The position numbers were made by a program, and so were the translations under genes. DNA of 64,000 bases from Bryobacterales bacterium. GTDB lineage: Bacteria > Acidobacteriota > Terriglobia > Bryobacterales > Bryobacteraceae. The notes under the pieces were generated by a model that was not told the origin of the DNA, ran no database searches, and saw only the letters and a program-made list of their open reading frames with translations. The DNA lies in NCBI GenBank assembly GCA_026954325.1, contig JAIXKK010000205.1, positions 37,566 to 101,565 on the forward strand, written 5' to 3'. Shown here piece by piece: positions 1-8,337 of this stretch; the first letter of the stretch is position 1; every line of letters begins with the position of its first letter.

Positions 1-49
1 CGGGTAGTCTCCTGATCGGTTGTTTCCCCGGGAAAGTTTAATGTAGTGA

Positions 50-55
50 TACAGT
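50..55 (+). promoter_or_regulatory. putative extended -10 of a leaderless start
   Basis: TACAGT preceded by TG at 47-48 (extended -10 pattern) ends 7 nt before the ATG at 63. No Shine-Dalgarno is present, so transcription would begin at or next to the start codon. The same layout recurs at other genes in this window. Confidence 0.45.
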
Positions 56-62
56 GTGGCTC

Positions 63-803
63 ATGCGTGGCAATCTATCCGTGCTGCTGGTTCTGCTCCC
101 CGCTGTCTCCGCCGCCCAGACGCTGACCCGCGCGGACGTGGCGGCGGCGATGAAGAAGGCCGTGGCTTTTTACCACGACAAGGTATCCACTCACGGCGGC
201 TATCACTTCGCCTACACGGACGACCTCGGCTATGGACGCTCGGAGCATTCCGAGACTCCGAATCGTGTCGAGGTGCAGCGCGAGGGCACGCCGCGCGTCG
301 GCATGGCGTATCTGGAAGCGTACGACGCCACCGGGGATCGCTTCTTTCTCGACGCGGCCCGTTCCGTGGCGCGGGCGCTCGTGGCGGGGCAGCTTTGCTC
401 GGGCGGTTGGGATTATTGGATCGAGTTCGACCCGGCCAAGCGTAAGCGGATCCCATACCGCGCGGACAACAACTGCCATCCGGCGGAACTGGAAGGCCAT
501 CCCGTCACGACGCTCGATGACAACGTGACGCAGGCTTGCGAGCGGTTGTTGATGCGTGTGGACAAGGCATTGGGCTTCTCGGACCGCGCCATTCATGAGG
601 CGTCGCTCCACGCGCTCGAAAGCCTGGTGAAGGCGCAGTACCCGATTGGGGCATGGCCGCAGCGCTACAGCGAGTTCCCCGATTCCGCGAAGTTCCCCGT
701 GCTGCGGGCCGGTTATCCCACCGATTGGCCGCGCAAGTGGCCACACGTCGACTACCAGTCCTATTACACGTTCTTTTCAGCGGCGCGGTGCATGATCTGG
801 TGA
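63..803 (+). pseudogene. pectate-lyase-like protein, 5' part only
   Basis: The 246 codons begin with a signal peptide (MRGNLSVLLVLLPAVSAAQ) and continue with alpha-helical, Trp/Tyr-rich sequence (GGWDYWIEF, DDNVTQ, GAWPQRYS, GYPTDWPRKWP) that resembles the alpha/alpha-barrel pectic acid lyase family; the assignment is from memory of the family. ATG 63 is preferred over GTG 54 because 54 lies inside a -10-like box. The lyase-like sequence stops at DYQSYYTF (about 770), where in another frame the 3' end of an unrelated acyltransferase begins; the last few residues before the stop at 803 are out-of-frame readthrough. The family is normally much longer, so the 3' part appears lost in a fusion or deletion. 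No downstream lyase sequence is visible. Confidence 0.55.
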
Positions 804-1036
804 TCTCCGTCCCCGCTCAGGGCGGCTACGGCGGCCCGACAATCTTCTTCGCGGTGCAGGGGGCGGCGATGATGATCGAGCGCGGCAAATTCGGCCGGCG
901 GATCGGCCTGGGGTCGGGGTTGCCGGGATGGCTGTTCACAATGCTCATGTTGGCCGCGCCGGCCGGCCTGCTCTTTCATCGCCCATTTGTGGAAAGAGTG
1001 ATCGTGCCCTTCATGCGGGCCTTGGGAACCCTTTGA
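773..1036 (+). pseudogene. MBOAT / wax-synthase-like acyltransferase, 3' end only
   Basis: In frame from 773, about 87 codons encode LFSGAVHDLVISVP followed by a Gly-rich segment and two hydrophobic segments (GLPGWLFTMLMLAAPAGLLF), ending at TGA 1034-1036. This matches the C-terminus of membrane-bound O-acyltransferase-like (wax synthase domain) proteins, including the conserved His of the SGxxH motif. The N-terminal several membrane helices are absent. Sequence upstream of 773 in this frame is antisense-like shadow of the pectate-lyase fragment, so the gene has been cut and joined to it. The stop overlaps the next ATG (TGATG). Confidence 0.6.
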
Positions 1037-1240
1037 TGGATACTCCGCTCGCCCGGTGGATCTTCCTTGCCGGCGTGGGGCAGGGGAATTCGTGTTGTTC
1101 TGCAAGCCTTCTTCGATGTAAAGGAGCACCTCGCCGCGTGGTGGCTCAAGCTGGGATACTTCGCGCTGACTCTGATGTTTGCCGCCTTCACCATCATCTA
1201 TTCCTGGGGCGCAATGCCGCCGGCCATCGCGGGGCGGTGA
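1036..1240 (+). pseudogene. small membrane protein, frameshifted
   Basis: ATG 1036 overlaps the preceding stop (TGATG), typical of translational coupling, and opens MDTPLARWIFLAGVG. The frame then has to shift near 1078-1090 (a G-rich stretch) to keep coding: from about 1084 a different frame reads VVLQAFFDVKEHLAAWW and one hydrophobic helix (LGYFALTLMFAAFTIIYSW), stopping at 1238-1240. Family not recognised. It may be a hybrid of two genes or one gene with a 1-nt indel; either way it is not intact as written. Confidence 0.35.
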
Positions 1241-1316
1241 GGTCACTGTGGCGCGGCGGGAGGTGCGCGGGGCAAGGCGCCGGGTTCATAATGGAGCACC
1301 TACCTTAGGAGAAAGT

Positions 1317-2888
1317 ATGCACCGAGGATTCCTACTTTCGCTGTTTGCCGCCGGACTCGTCCACGCGCAGGAGAAGCCGGTGGAACTCTACCGCGGGATG
1401 GGCGGCCACCATCACCCCATTTCGGCGCGGAACCCCGAGGCGCGGAAGTTCTTTGACCAGGGGCTGCTGCTGTATTACGGATTCAACCGCTACGAGGCGC
1501 GGCGCTCGTTCCGGCGCGCGGCGGAACTTGATCCGCAAGCGATCATGCCGCGCTGGGGAGCCGCCATCACCTACGCTCCTCACATCAACATGGATCTCGA
1601 CGGCGACGTGGATTTGAAGAAGGGCTGCCGGGAAGCGGCGGCTTCCGTAAAGCTGACGGGGCCGAAGAACGAGCAGGCATACGCGAAGGCCGCCGCGGCC
1701 ATGTGTCAGGGCGAGGATGCCTACCGCCTCGCGCTTCGCGATCTACACCGCGCCTACCCCGATGACCCCGACGCCGCCGCGCTCCATGCCGAAAGCCTGA
1801 TGGTTCCGGTGCGCTGGCGGTGGTGGAAGAACGGGATGCCGAACGGGGAAATGGGAGCCTGCATCGCGCTGCTCGAATCGGTGTTGAAGCGCGATCCGGA
1901 CCACCCGGGCGCGAACCACTTTTATGTCCACGCCATGGAGATGTCCCCGCATCCGGAATACGCGCTGCCATCGGCGCAGCGGCTGATGGGCGGCATCGCG
2001 CCCGGCGCGGGCCACATGGTCCACATGGCGGGGCACATTTACATTCGCGTGGGCGACTACGAGGTGGTGGCGAGTTCGAATGAACGGGCCGTGCAGGTGG
2101 ACGAGGAGTATTTCCACCACAGCGGAGTGCATGGCGGATACATGGGCTACTATGCGCACAACCTGCATTTCCTGACGGCGGCGCGAATGCTGCAGGGGCG
2201 TTTCGAGGACGCCCGCCAGGCGGCGCTGAAGCTCTCGGAGGTGACCAGGCCGTTTGTCGAAACGGCGCCGGGCATGATCGACCCCTTCGTTCCGGCGCCG
2301 TGGTTCGTGCTGCTGCGCTTTCAGAAGTGGGATGACATTTTGAACGTGAAGCCGGTGGACAACGAGAAGCTTCCGGTGACGCGGGCGATGTGGCGTTATA
2401 GCCGCGCGCTGGCGTTTCATGGGAAGGGCCGGCGCGAGGAGGCGGACAAGGAGCGGCGCGCCTTCGAAGTCCAGCGGCTGGGAATCCCCGCCTCCGCCAT
2501 GTGGACCAACAACAAGGCCCTGGACATTCTCTCGCTTGCCGGGGAGATCCTCGCCGCGCGCATGGCCGGCGCTGACAAAGATGCCGTCGTTCACTGGCGC
2601 AAGGCCGTCGCCTTGCAGGATGCGCAGGTCTATGACGAGCCGCCGCCGTGGTATTACCCGGTACGCGAGTCGCTGGGCGCGGCTCTTTTGCGGATCGGAG
2701 ACGCGAAACAGGCCGAGGCCGTCTTCCGGGCCGATCTTGACCGCAACCCTCGCAACGGCCGTTCGCTGTTCGGGCTGTGGAAATCGCTCGAGGCCCAAGG
2801 GAGGGACGTGGACGCAATGTGGGTGAAGGCCGAGTTCGAGCGTGCCTGGAAGCGCGCTCAGGTGACTTTGCGGATGGAGGATTATTGA
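1317..2888 (+). CDS. secreted TPR-repeat protein
   Basis: 523 aa. The ATG at 1317 follows a good Shine-Dalgarno (AGGAGA, 1307-1312) and opens a signal peptide (MHRGFLLSLFAAGLVHAQ); the longer open frame to 1179 has no such support. The mature protein begins with a conserved ARKFFDQGLLLYYGFN segment and carries degenerate TPR helices (for example residues about 40-80 and 440-510), with several His/Trp-rich loops. Proteins of this layout are common in Acidobacteria and usually annotated only as tetratricopeptide repeat proteins; no enzymatic motif is visible. It stands alone, with its own upstream region, after the broken gene cluster. Likely exported to the periplasm, with a role in protein-protein contacts (inference). 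Confidence 0.8.
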   Translation: MHRGFLLSLFAAGLVHAQEKPVELYRGMGGHHHPISARNPEARKFFDQGLLLYYGFNRYEARRSFRRAAELDPQAIMPRWGAAITYAPHINMDLDGDVDLKKGCREAAASVKLTGPKNEQAYAKAAAAMCQGEDAYRLALRDLHRAYPDDPDAAALHAESLMVPVRWRWWKNGMPNGEMGACIALLESVLKRDPDHPGANHFYVHAMEMSPHPEYALPSAQRLMGGIAPGAGHMVHMAGHIYIRVGDYEVVASSNERAVQVDEEYFHHSGVHGGYMGYYAHNLHFLTAARMLQGRFEDARQAALKLSEVTRPFVETAPGMIDPFVPAPWFVLLRFQKWDDILNVKPVDNEKLPVTRAMWRYSRALAFHGKGRREEADKERRAFEVQRLGIPASAMWTNNKALDILSLAGEILAARMAGADKDAVVHWRKAVALQDAQVYDEPPPWYYPVRESLGAALLRIGDAKQAEAVFRADLDRNPRNGRSLFGLWKSLEAQGRDVDAMWVKAEFERAWKRAQVTLRMEDY

Positions 2889-2970
2889 TTTGCGGCGGAC
2901 AGCCCTGTCATTTCGATTCTCTTCCGCAGCCCGAGGGTAACCGCCTTGCCCCTCGTCCTGAAGACCGAAG

Positions 2971-2997
2971 TTGACAAGAATTTCGAACTGATATGTT
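2971..2997 (+). promoter_or_regulatory. putative sigma70-type promoter
   Basis: A perfect TTGACA (2971-2976) is followed 15 nt later by TATGTT (2992-2997). A second TATGTT sits at 3007-3012 because of the 15-bp tandem duplication. The spacer is short, so the call is tentative; if right, translation would start at or after 3008. Confidence 0.35.
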
Positions 2998-3010
2998 TCG
3001 AACTGATATG
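2981..3010 (+). repeat. perfect 15-bp tandem duplication
   Basis: TTTCGAACTGATATG occurs twice in direct succession (2981-2995, 2996-3010). Each copy carries a possible -10 box and an in-frame ATG of the following gene, so the duplication duplicates both the putative -10 element and the start codon. Confidence 0.9.
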
Positions 3011-5134
3011 TTATGCTACGGCGTGTTTCCACCGGCTGGCACAACTACGGACCCACTGCCGGCGATAAAACCCCCGTACGGCCCGGTTTCCGCCGAGGCC
3101 GGCGCCACTCGCCGGAACTCCACGATTTCCACGTTCCTCCTCCACCTTACCTCCACCCTCGTCCTTCTCCCGGCCTGCACGGCCGCCGTCACCCGCATCG
3201 ATCTCATCGGCGGCACGGACATCCCCGGATACGCCTATGAGCGTATTGCCGCCAAGGCGCACTTCGCCATTGACCCCGCAAACCCCGCCAACACGATCAT
3301 CCGCGATCTTTCCAACGCTCCCCGCAACGAAAACGGCCTGGTCGAGTTTGCCGCCGACCTGTTTATCCTCAAGCCGCGCGACCTGGCCAAAGGCAACGGA
3401 GTCATCCTCTTCGAGGTCAGCAATCGCGGTCACAAGGGCATGCTCTCCATGTTCGATTTCGCCGTCTCTACCGGAAACCCGAGCCAGGAAGGCGATTTCG
3501 GAGACGGCTATCTGCTCAAGCAGGGCTACACGCTGGTATGGGTGGGATGGCAGGCGGATGTGCCGCTCGATGACGGCCTGATGCGTCTGTTCGCCCCGGT
3601 GGCGAAGCTGAACGGCCAGACCATCACCGGACCCGTGCGCTCGCAATGGGTTGTCGATACGCCGGTGAAAACCTACTCGCTCGGCGACCGCGACACGCAC
3701 ATCCCTTACCCTTTGGCGAATCCCGATGACCCCGCCATCCAACTCACCATTCAGGATCACCCCGGCTCCCCCCGGCGCGCCATCCCGCGTTCCGAGTGGC
3801 GCTTTGCGCGCGAGGAAAACGGCAGGGTGATCCCCGATAACGGCCGCGTCTATCTTGCCTCCGGCTACATCCCGGGCAAGATCTACGAGATGGTGTACAC
3901 CGCCAAGGACCCGACAGTGGCCGGCCTCGGCCCGGCCGCCATCCGCGATCTGATCTCTTTCCTCAAGTATGAGAATGATTCGGTGATTCTGCCGCGCGGC
4001 CAGTCCCGCTATCTGCAACACGCTATCGGCTTCGGCACTTCCCAGAGCGGCCGTTTCCTGCGCACTTTTCTTTACTACGGCTTCAATCGCGACGAGAAGA
4101 ACCGCAAGGTGTTCGACGGCGTCTGGGCGCACGTGGCGGGCGCCGGGCGCGGGAGCTTCAATCACCGTTTCGCCCAGCCGTCCCGCGACGGCCATCCCTT
4201 GCTGAACCTCCTGTATCCCACCGACATCTTCCCGTTCACGGATGAGGCGCAGTCCGACCCCGAAACGGGGCTCACCGGCGGCCTGCTGGTCAAAGCCGCG
4301 CGCGATAACGTGGCGCCGAAAATCTTCTACACCAACGGATCATACGAATACTGGGGCCGCGCCGCCGCCTTGATTCACACTTCGATTGACGGCGCTTCCG
4401 ATATGGGGCTGGCCAGGGATTCGCGATCCTATTTTCTTACCGGCACGCAGCACGGCCCGGGCTCGTTTCCCCCCAGGCAGGGCAGCATGCGGTACAAGCC
4501 CAACCCGAACGACTACCGCTACATCATGCGCGGCCTCATGGCGGCGATGTGCGCGTGGGTGAAAGACGGCAAAGAGCCGCCGCCTTCGCAAATCCCGCTC
4601 CTCTCGCGGCGGCAACTCGCCGCTCCCTCGCAAGTGCGCTTCCCGAAGTTGCCGGGCGTGACGGTGCCCAAGAGCTACGAGCGCGCCTGGCGCGCCAACT
4701 ACGGCCCGGAATTCCGCGACTACGGCATCGTCTCTTATGATCCGCCGAAGCTCGGCAATGCGTTCCCTACGCTAGTGCCGCAAGTGGATGCCGGCGGTAA
4801 TGAAACCGCGGGCGTACGGCTGCCCGAAATTCAGGTCCCGCTCGGTACATACACCGGCTGGAATCTACGCACCGCCTCCATAGGCAATCCGGACGAACTC
4901 TTCAGCATGGTGGGCTCCTTCTTCGCCTTCGCCCCCACCAAGGCGGAACGTCTGAAAAGGCATGATCCGCGGCTTTCCATCGAAGAGCGCTATTCATCCA
5001 GGCAGGAGTATCTCGCCAGGATCAAGTCGGCCGCCGCCGCGCTCGTTTCCGAAGGCTATATCCTCGCACGGGATGTCCCGGCGCTCGAACAGCGCGCTTC
5101 CAGGGAATGGGACGCGCTCGCGGCTTCGCGGTAA
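2993..5134 (+). CDS. alpha/beta hydrolase domain protein, exported
   Basis: Up to 713 aa. The nucleophile elbow reads GFGTSQSGRFLR (Ser about residue 350), typical of the large alpha/beta hydrolase domain proteins of Acidobacteria and Proteobacteria; substrate unknown, probably an ester. A hydrophobic export-like segment (FLLHLTSTLVLLPACTAA) lies at residues about 47-64, unusually far from the start, so the real start may be later than 2993. In-frame candidates are ATG 2993, ATG 3008 and GTG 3023; none has a clear Shine-Dalgarno. The C-terminal half (YFLTGTQHGPG, YRYIMRGL) is well conserved in the family as I know it. The Mrp-like gene follows 11 nt after the stop and may be co-transcribed. 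Confidence 0.8.
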   Translation: MFRTDMLCYGVFPPAGTTTDPLPAIKPPYGPVSAEAGATRRNSTISTFLLHLTSTLVLLPACTAAVTRIDLIGGTDIPGYAYERIAAKAHFAIDPANPANTIIRDLSNAPRNENGLVEFAADLFILKPRDLAKGNGVILFEVSNRGHKGMLSMFDFAVSTGNPSQEGDFGDGYLLKQGYTLVWVGWQADVPLDDGLMRLFAPVAKLNGQTITGPVRSQWVVDTPVKTYSLGDRDTHIPYPLANPDDPAIQLTIQDHPGSPRRAIPRSEWRFAREENGRVIPDNGRVYLASGYIPGKIYEMVYTAKDPTVAGLGPAAIRDLISFLKYENDSVILPRGQSRYLQHAIGFGTSQSGRFLRTFLYYGFNRDEKNRKVFDGVWAHVAGAGRGSFNHRFAQPSRDGHPLLNLLYPTDIFPFTDEAQSDPETGLTGGLLVKAARDNVAPKIFYTNGSYEYWGRAAALIHTSIDGASDMGLARDSRSYFLTGTQHGPGSFPPRQGSMRYKPNPNDYRYIMRGLMAAMCAWVKDGKEPPPSQIPLLSRRQLAAPSQVRFPKLPGVTVPKSYERAWRANYGPEFRDYGIVSYDPPKLGNAFPTLVPQVDAGGNETAGVRLPEIQVPLGTYTGWNLRTASIGNPDELFSMVGSFFAFAPTKAERLKRHDPRLSIEERYSSRQEYLARIKSAAAALVSEGYILARDVPALEQRASREWDALAASR

Positions 5135-5145
5135 CCTGGAGGATT

Positions 5146-5979
5146 ATGGGTCATCCTCCGAATATGGAAATGCCGAAGTCCTCCGTGCCCGGCGTGAAGT
5201 ATCTGATTACCGTGGGGTCAGGGAAGGGGGGCGTGGGAAAAACCACCGTCGCCGTCAACCTCGCGCTGGCGCTCAAGGCGCTCGGCAACAATGTCGGCCT
5301 GCTCGATGCCGATGTCTACGGGCCGAACGTGCCGCGCATGATGGGGGTCAACGAACCGCCGCGCGCCAATGGCGACCGCATCCGCCCCATTGAAAAAAGC
5401 GGCCTCAGATTGATGTCGATGGGCTTTCTGAACCCGGGCGACAAACCCGTCGTCTGGCGCGGCCCCATGCTGCACAGCGTGATGAGTCAGTTCATCAACA
5501 ACGTGGAATGGGGAAGCCTCGACTATCTCATTGTGGACCTGCCTCCGGGCACCGGAGACGTGGCGCTGTCCCTTGCGCAGAGCACCGCCATCACCGGAGC
5601 CATCGTCGTCACCACGCCCTCCGAGGTGGCCCTCGAGGACGCGCGCAAGGCCGTGATGATGTTCCGTCAACTGCGCGTGGAACTGCTCGGCCTGGTGGAG
5701 AATATGAGCTACCTCATTGCTCCGCGGTCCGGCGAGCGCATCGATGTGTTCGGCGAAGGCGGAGGCCGGCATACGGCCGTGCAGATGCAGATTCCGCTGC
5801 TCGCGGAACTCCCCCTGGTGCCGGAAATCCGCGCCGGGGGCGACGCCGGCAAGCCCGTGGCCCTGTTGGGAAAGGATTCCCCCGCCGCCGCGCCCTTCTT
5901 CGACCTTGCCGAACAGGTGATAGCGCGCACCATGGAAGCCGCCGCCCACGCCGGACCGACCATCGCCGTGGAAGACTGA
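5146..5979 (+). CDS. Mrp/NBP35-family P-loop ATPase lacking the CxxC motif
   Basis: 277 aa. The deviant Walker A (GSGKGGVGKTT, residues 24-34), the switch motif DADVYGPNVPRM and DLPPGTGD identify the Mrp/ApbC/NBP35 family, which carries and transfers Fe-S clusters in the cytosol. The family's C-terminal metal-binding CPxC is replaced: after NMSY the sequence is LIAPRSGERIDVF, with Ala192 and Ser195 where the cysteines are expected. The ATPase core is therefore intact but cluster binding by that site is not expected. GGAGG at 5138-5142 lies only 3 nt before ATG 5146; ATG 5164 is an alternative start. It ends 7 bp from the convergent small gene at 5987. Confidence 0.85.
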   Translation: MGHPPNMEMPKSSVPGVKYLITVGSGKGGVGKTTVAVNLALALKALGNNVGLLDADVYGPNVPRMMGVNEPPRANGDRIRPIEKSGLRLMSMGFLNPGDKPVVWRGPMLHSVMSQFINNVEWGSLDYLIVDLPPGTGDVALSLAQSTAITGAIVVTTPSEVALEDARKAVMMFRQLRVELLGLVENMSYLIAPRSGERIDVFGEGGGRHTAVQMQIPLLAELPLVPEIRAGGDAGKPVALLGKDSPAAAPFFDLAEQVIARTMEAAAHAGPTIAVED

Positions 5980-5986
5980 CCAAACC

Positions 5987-6355
5987 TCAACTTCCGGCCG
6001 GTTCTCTGCGGTCCAGTTCGTGAAACAGGGCGAAGGCGCTCTCGAGATACGGCATGGCGTCTTCCGGGATGGAGTCTCGATCGATCAGTCCTTCCCGGAC
6101 GCTTTGTACGATCAGGTAGGGGAGATCCACGCTGCGCGTATACCGCAGGTGGATCTGGCGGTCCGGCCCCTGGTGGAAGCGGTGGATCCGGTGCGCGAGT
6201 TCAAACGAATCGATGTCCCCCTGCCGCCAGAGGTCAAAGTCGTTTCCCAGATCGGACAGGGCGTTCCGCAGGGCCACTTCGTGGGCCCGGTCCGCCAAGT
6301 CGCGCAACACGCGTTTGATCGGCTTCGGCAGTTCACTTTCCATTTCTGACATCAT
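5987..6355 (-). CDS. small conserved hypothetical protein
   Basis: 122 aa, starting MMSEMESELPKPIKRVLRD at 6355. Mostly helical and charged, with a motif (LAHRIHRFHQGP) that I recognise from small uncharacterised proteins of soil bacteria; no function is known to me. It lies 19 nt downstream of the binding-protein gene at 6375 on the same strand and is probably the last gene of that operon. The frame stays open further upstream but that part overlaps the preceding gene and reads as shadow. No signal peptide or membrane segment. Confidence 0.65.
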   Translation of the reverse strand: MMSEMESELPKPIKRVLRDLADRAHEVALRNALSDLGNDFDLWRQGDIDSFELAHRIHRFHQGPDRQIHLRYTRSVDLPYLIVQSVREGLIDRDSIPEDAMPYLESAFALFHELDRREPAGS

Positions 6356-6374
6356 GCCACAGAGCGGCGTCCTT

Positions 6375-7364
6375 TCATTCGGCGGATTTCCAAACAAACG
6401 TAGCGTTCGAATCGAATCTCGCCTCACGTACTTTCGCGAGCGAGACCGAGAGCACTTTGCGCACAATTTCGGGTCCGCCGGGTGGCATCCGCCCATCGAT
6501 GGAATACATCGGCAACGCCGCCCGCACCGTCTGCGCATATAAAGCAGGATCGTCGCCCTGAAACGACGCCGGCATGCGCGCCGCCACTTCCCCCGGCGAG
6601 TTCTGGATGAAGGCGAGCGTCTGGCGGATGGCGCGCGTCAGGCGCGCGACGGCGCCGGGGTTGCCCGTAATCCACTCCTCCGTCGAATAGAGGACCGCCG
6701 CCGGATACTGCGCCGTCCCGAAAACCTGCTTCACGCCCTCTTCGGTTCGCGTGTCGGCCAGCAGAACCAGCGGACGTCCCGTGCGCCTCTCGAGGATCGA
6801 GATGGCCGGATCAGCCATGATGGCGGCGTCCACTTTGCCGTGCTCCATGGCGGCAACCGAACCCGCCGACATGCCGATGCCCGTGACGCTCACCGTCCCC
6901 GGATCGACGCCGTTGCGGCTCAGCAGGTATTTGAGAAGCAGATCCGTCGAGGATCCCGGAGCGGACACGCCTACCACCGCGCCGCGCAGATCGGCCAGAG
7001 TGTGGACCTTCCGCGAAGCGGCGGGCGACGCCACCAAGGCGAGACCGGGGAATCGCTGCATCGTCACAAATGCCTTCAAATGGCGGCCCTGCGCGTTCAG
7101 TTGGATCACATGATCAAAGTAGCCGCAGACCACGTCGGCGCTGCCGCCGAGCAGAGCCTCCAGCGCCTTTGACCCGCCGGGAAAATCAGACAACGCCACC
7201 TGCAACCCTTCCTTCTCATAAAGGTGAAGCTGCCCCGCAAGCGTTGCCGGCAGATAGACCAGTTGAGACTGGCCGCCCACGGCAATTCGGATTGTGGAGT
7301 CTTTTTCCCGATGGGCGCATCCGAACAGGCTCGAAAGCGCGAGGATCAGCAGGCAGCGGCGCAT
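6375..7364 (-). CDS. ABC transporter substrate-binding lipoprotein, NMT1/TauA-like (copy 1)
   Basis: 329 aa. A lipoprotein signal ends at SSLFGC (Cys16). The rest follows the NitT/TauT/SsuA/NMT1 periplasmic binding protein pattern: IRIAVGGQSQLVYLPATLA, then KEGLQVALSDFPGG, LLGGSADVV, LADLRGAVVGVSAPGS and DAAIMADPAI. Such proteins bind nitrate, sulfonates, thiamine precursors or similar small anions; the ligand cannot be read from sequence. It is a diverged tandem paralogue of the gene at 7375 (same motifs in the same order) and follows it after 10 nt. No permease or ATPase gene is nearby. Confidence 0.85.
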   Translation of the reverse strand: MRRCLLILALSSLFGCAHREKDSTIRIAVGGQSQLVYLPATLAGQLHLYEKEGLQVALSDFPGGSKALEALLGGSADVVCGYFDHVIQLNAQGRHLKAFVTMQRFPGLALVASPAASRKVHTLADLRGAVVGVSAPGSSTDLLLKYLLSRNGVDPGTVSVTGIGMSAGSVAAMEHGKVDAAIMADPAISILERRTGRPLVLLADTRTEEGVKQVFGTAQYPAAVLYSTEEWITGNPGAVARLTRAIRQTLAFIQNSPGEVAARMPASFQGDDPALYAQTVRAALPMYSIDGRMPPGGPEIVRKVLSVSLAKVREARFDSNATFVWKSAE

Positions 7365-7374
7365 CGGCCTTCGA

Positions 7375-8337
7375 TTATCTCACTCCCACGTCGCGAAAGG
7401 CTGTCTCCATGCCGGACGCTCCAAGAAATTCCACCGCCGCCTGATGGGACGCCGCGCTGATGGTTGCGCCGTTCGAGAGCATGGGCACGGCCAGGCGCAC
7501 GGCGTCGTAATAGGCTTCGCGGTCCTGCCCGTAGTGGCTCGCGGGCATCTTCGCCACAATCTCCTCCACGGAATGCGCGCGCATCCAGAGGACGGCTTCC
7601 CACACCGCGCGGGCGAGACGGCGCGCCTCATCCGGGTGGCTGTCGATCCAGGAGGAATCCGCCATCAGCACGGCGCCGGGAAACGCGCTCACCCCGTGCG
7701 CCTCGAGAACGCCTTCGCGCGTGCGCGTGTCGGCCAGCAGGCGGAGTTTGCCGAAGCGGCGTTCCAGGTAACGGATGGTGAAATCGGTCACTACGCCCGC
7801 GTCCACCATCCCGCGCTCCATGGCGGCGGCGCCGCGGGCGGCGGTTCCAATCGCCACCGCCTTCACCTCCGAAGGCGCAAGGCCATGCCGCCGCAGAAGA
7901 AAATCCACGAACTGGTGCGTGGCCGAACCGGGCGTGGTCACTCCCACCTTGGCCCCGCGCAGATCTTCGATGCGCCGCACGCGCCCCGCCGCCGCCGGAG
8001 CCACCGCCAGCGCGACCAGCAGCGAGTCGTAGTAGCCGAGAAATACGTCGACGTGCCGCCCCTTGGCGCGCACCGCCAGGGCTTGCGTGTAATACCCGGA
8101 CAGCACGTCCACACTGCCGCCAAGCAGCGCCTCCATCCCCTTCGACGCCCCGGGAAACTCCGCCAGTTCCACCCTGAGTCCATTCTTTCGGTAAAGGCCG
8201 AGTTGCGCCGCCAGGTAGACCGGAATTTGCGAAACGGATTGCTGGGCCGCAATCCCCAGGCGGATGCTTTCTTGCCGTCCGGCCCCGCACCCGCCGGACG
8301 CCAGCAGCGCGAGCAGTGCCGCCAGTTTGCTCCTCAT
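7375..8337 (-). CDS. ABC transporter substrate-binding lipoprotein, NMT1/TauA-like (copy 2)
   Basis: 320 aa. Lipobox ALLASGGC (Cys17), then IRLGIAAQQSVSQIPVYLA, NGLRVELAEFPGASKG, LLGGSVDVL, DLRGAKVGVTTPGSATH. Same fold and motif order as the gene at 6375, indicating an old tandem duplication. Its ATG (8337-8335) overlaps the stop of the upstream deacetylase-like gene in an ATGA arrangement, so the two are translationally coupled. The pairing with a carbohydrate-esterase-like protein rather than with ABC permease genes is unusual. Confidence 0.85.
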   Translation of the reverse strand: MRSKLAALLALLASGGCGAGRQESIRLGIAAQQSVSQIPVYLAAQLGLYRKNGLRVELAEFPGASKGMEALLGGSVDVLSGYYTQALAVRAKGRHVDVFLGYYDSLLVALAVAPAAAGRVRRIEDLRGAKVGVTTPGSATHQFVDFLLRRHGLAPSEVKAVAIGTAARGAAAMERGMVDAGVVTDFTIRYLERRFGKLRLLADTRTREGVLEAHGVSAFPGAVLMADSSWIDSHPDEARRLARAVWEAVLWMRAHSVEEIVAKMPASHYGQDREAYYDAVRLAVPMLSNGATISAASHQAAVEFLGASGMETAFRDVGVR

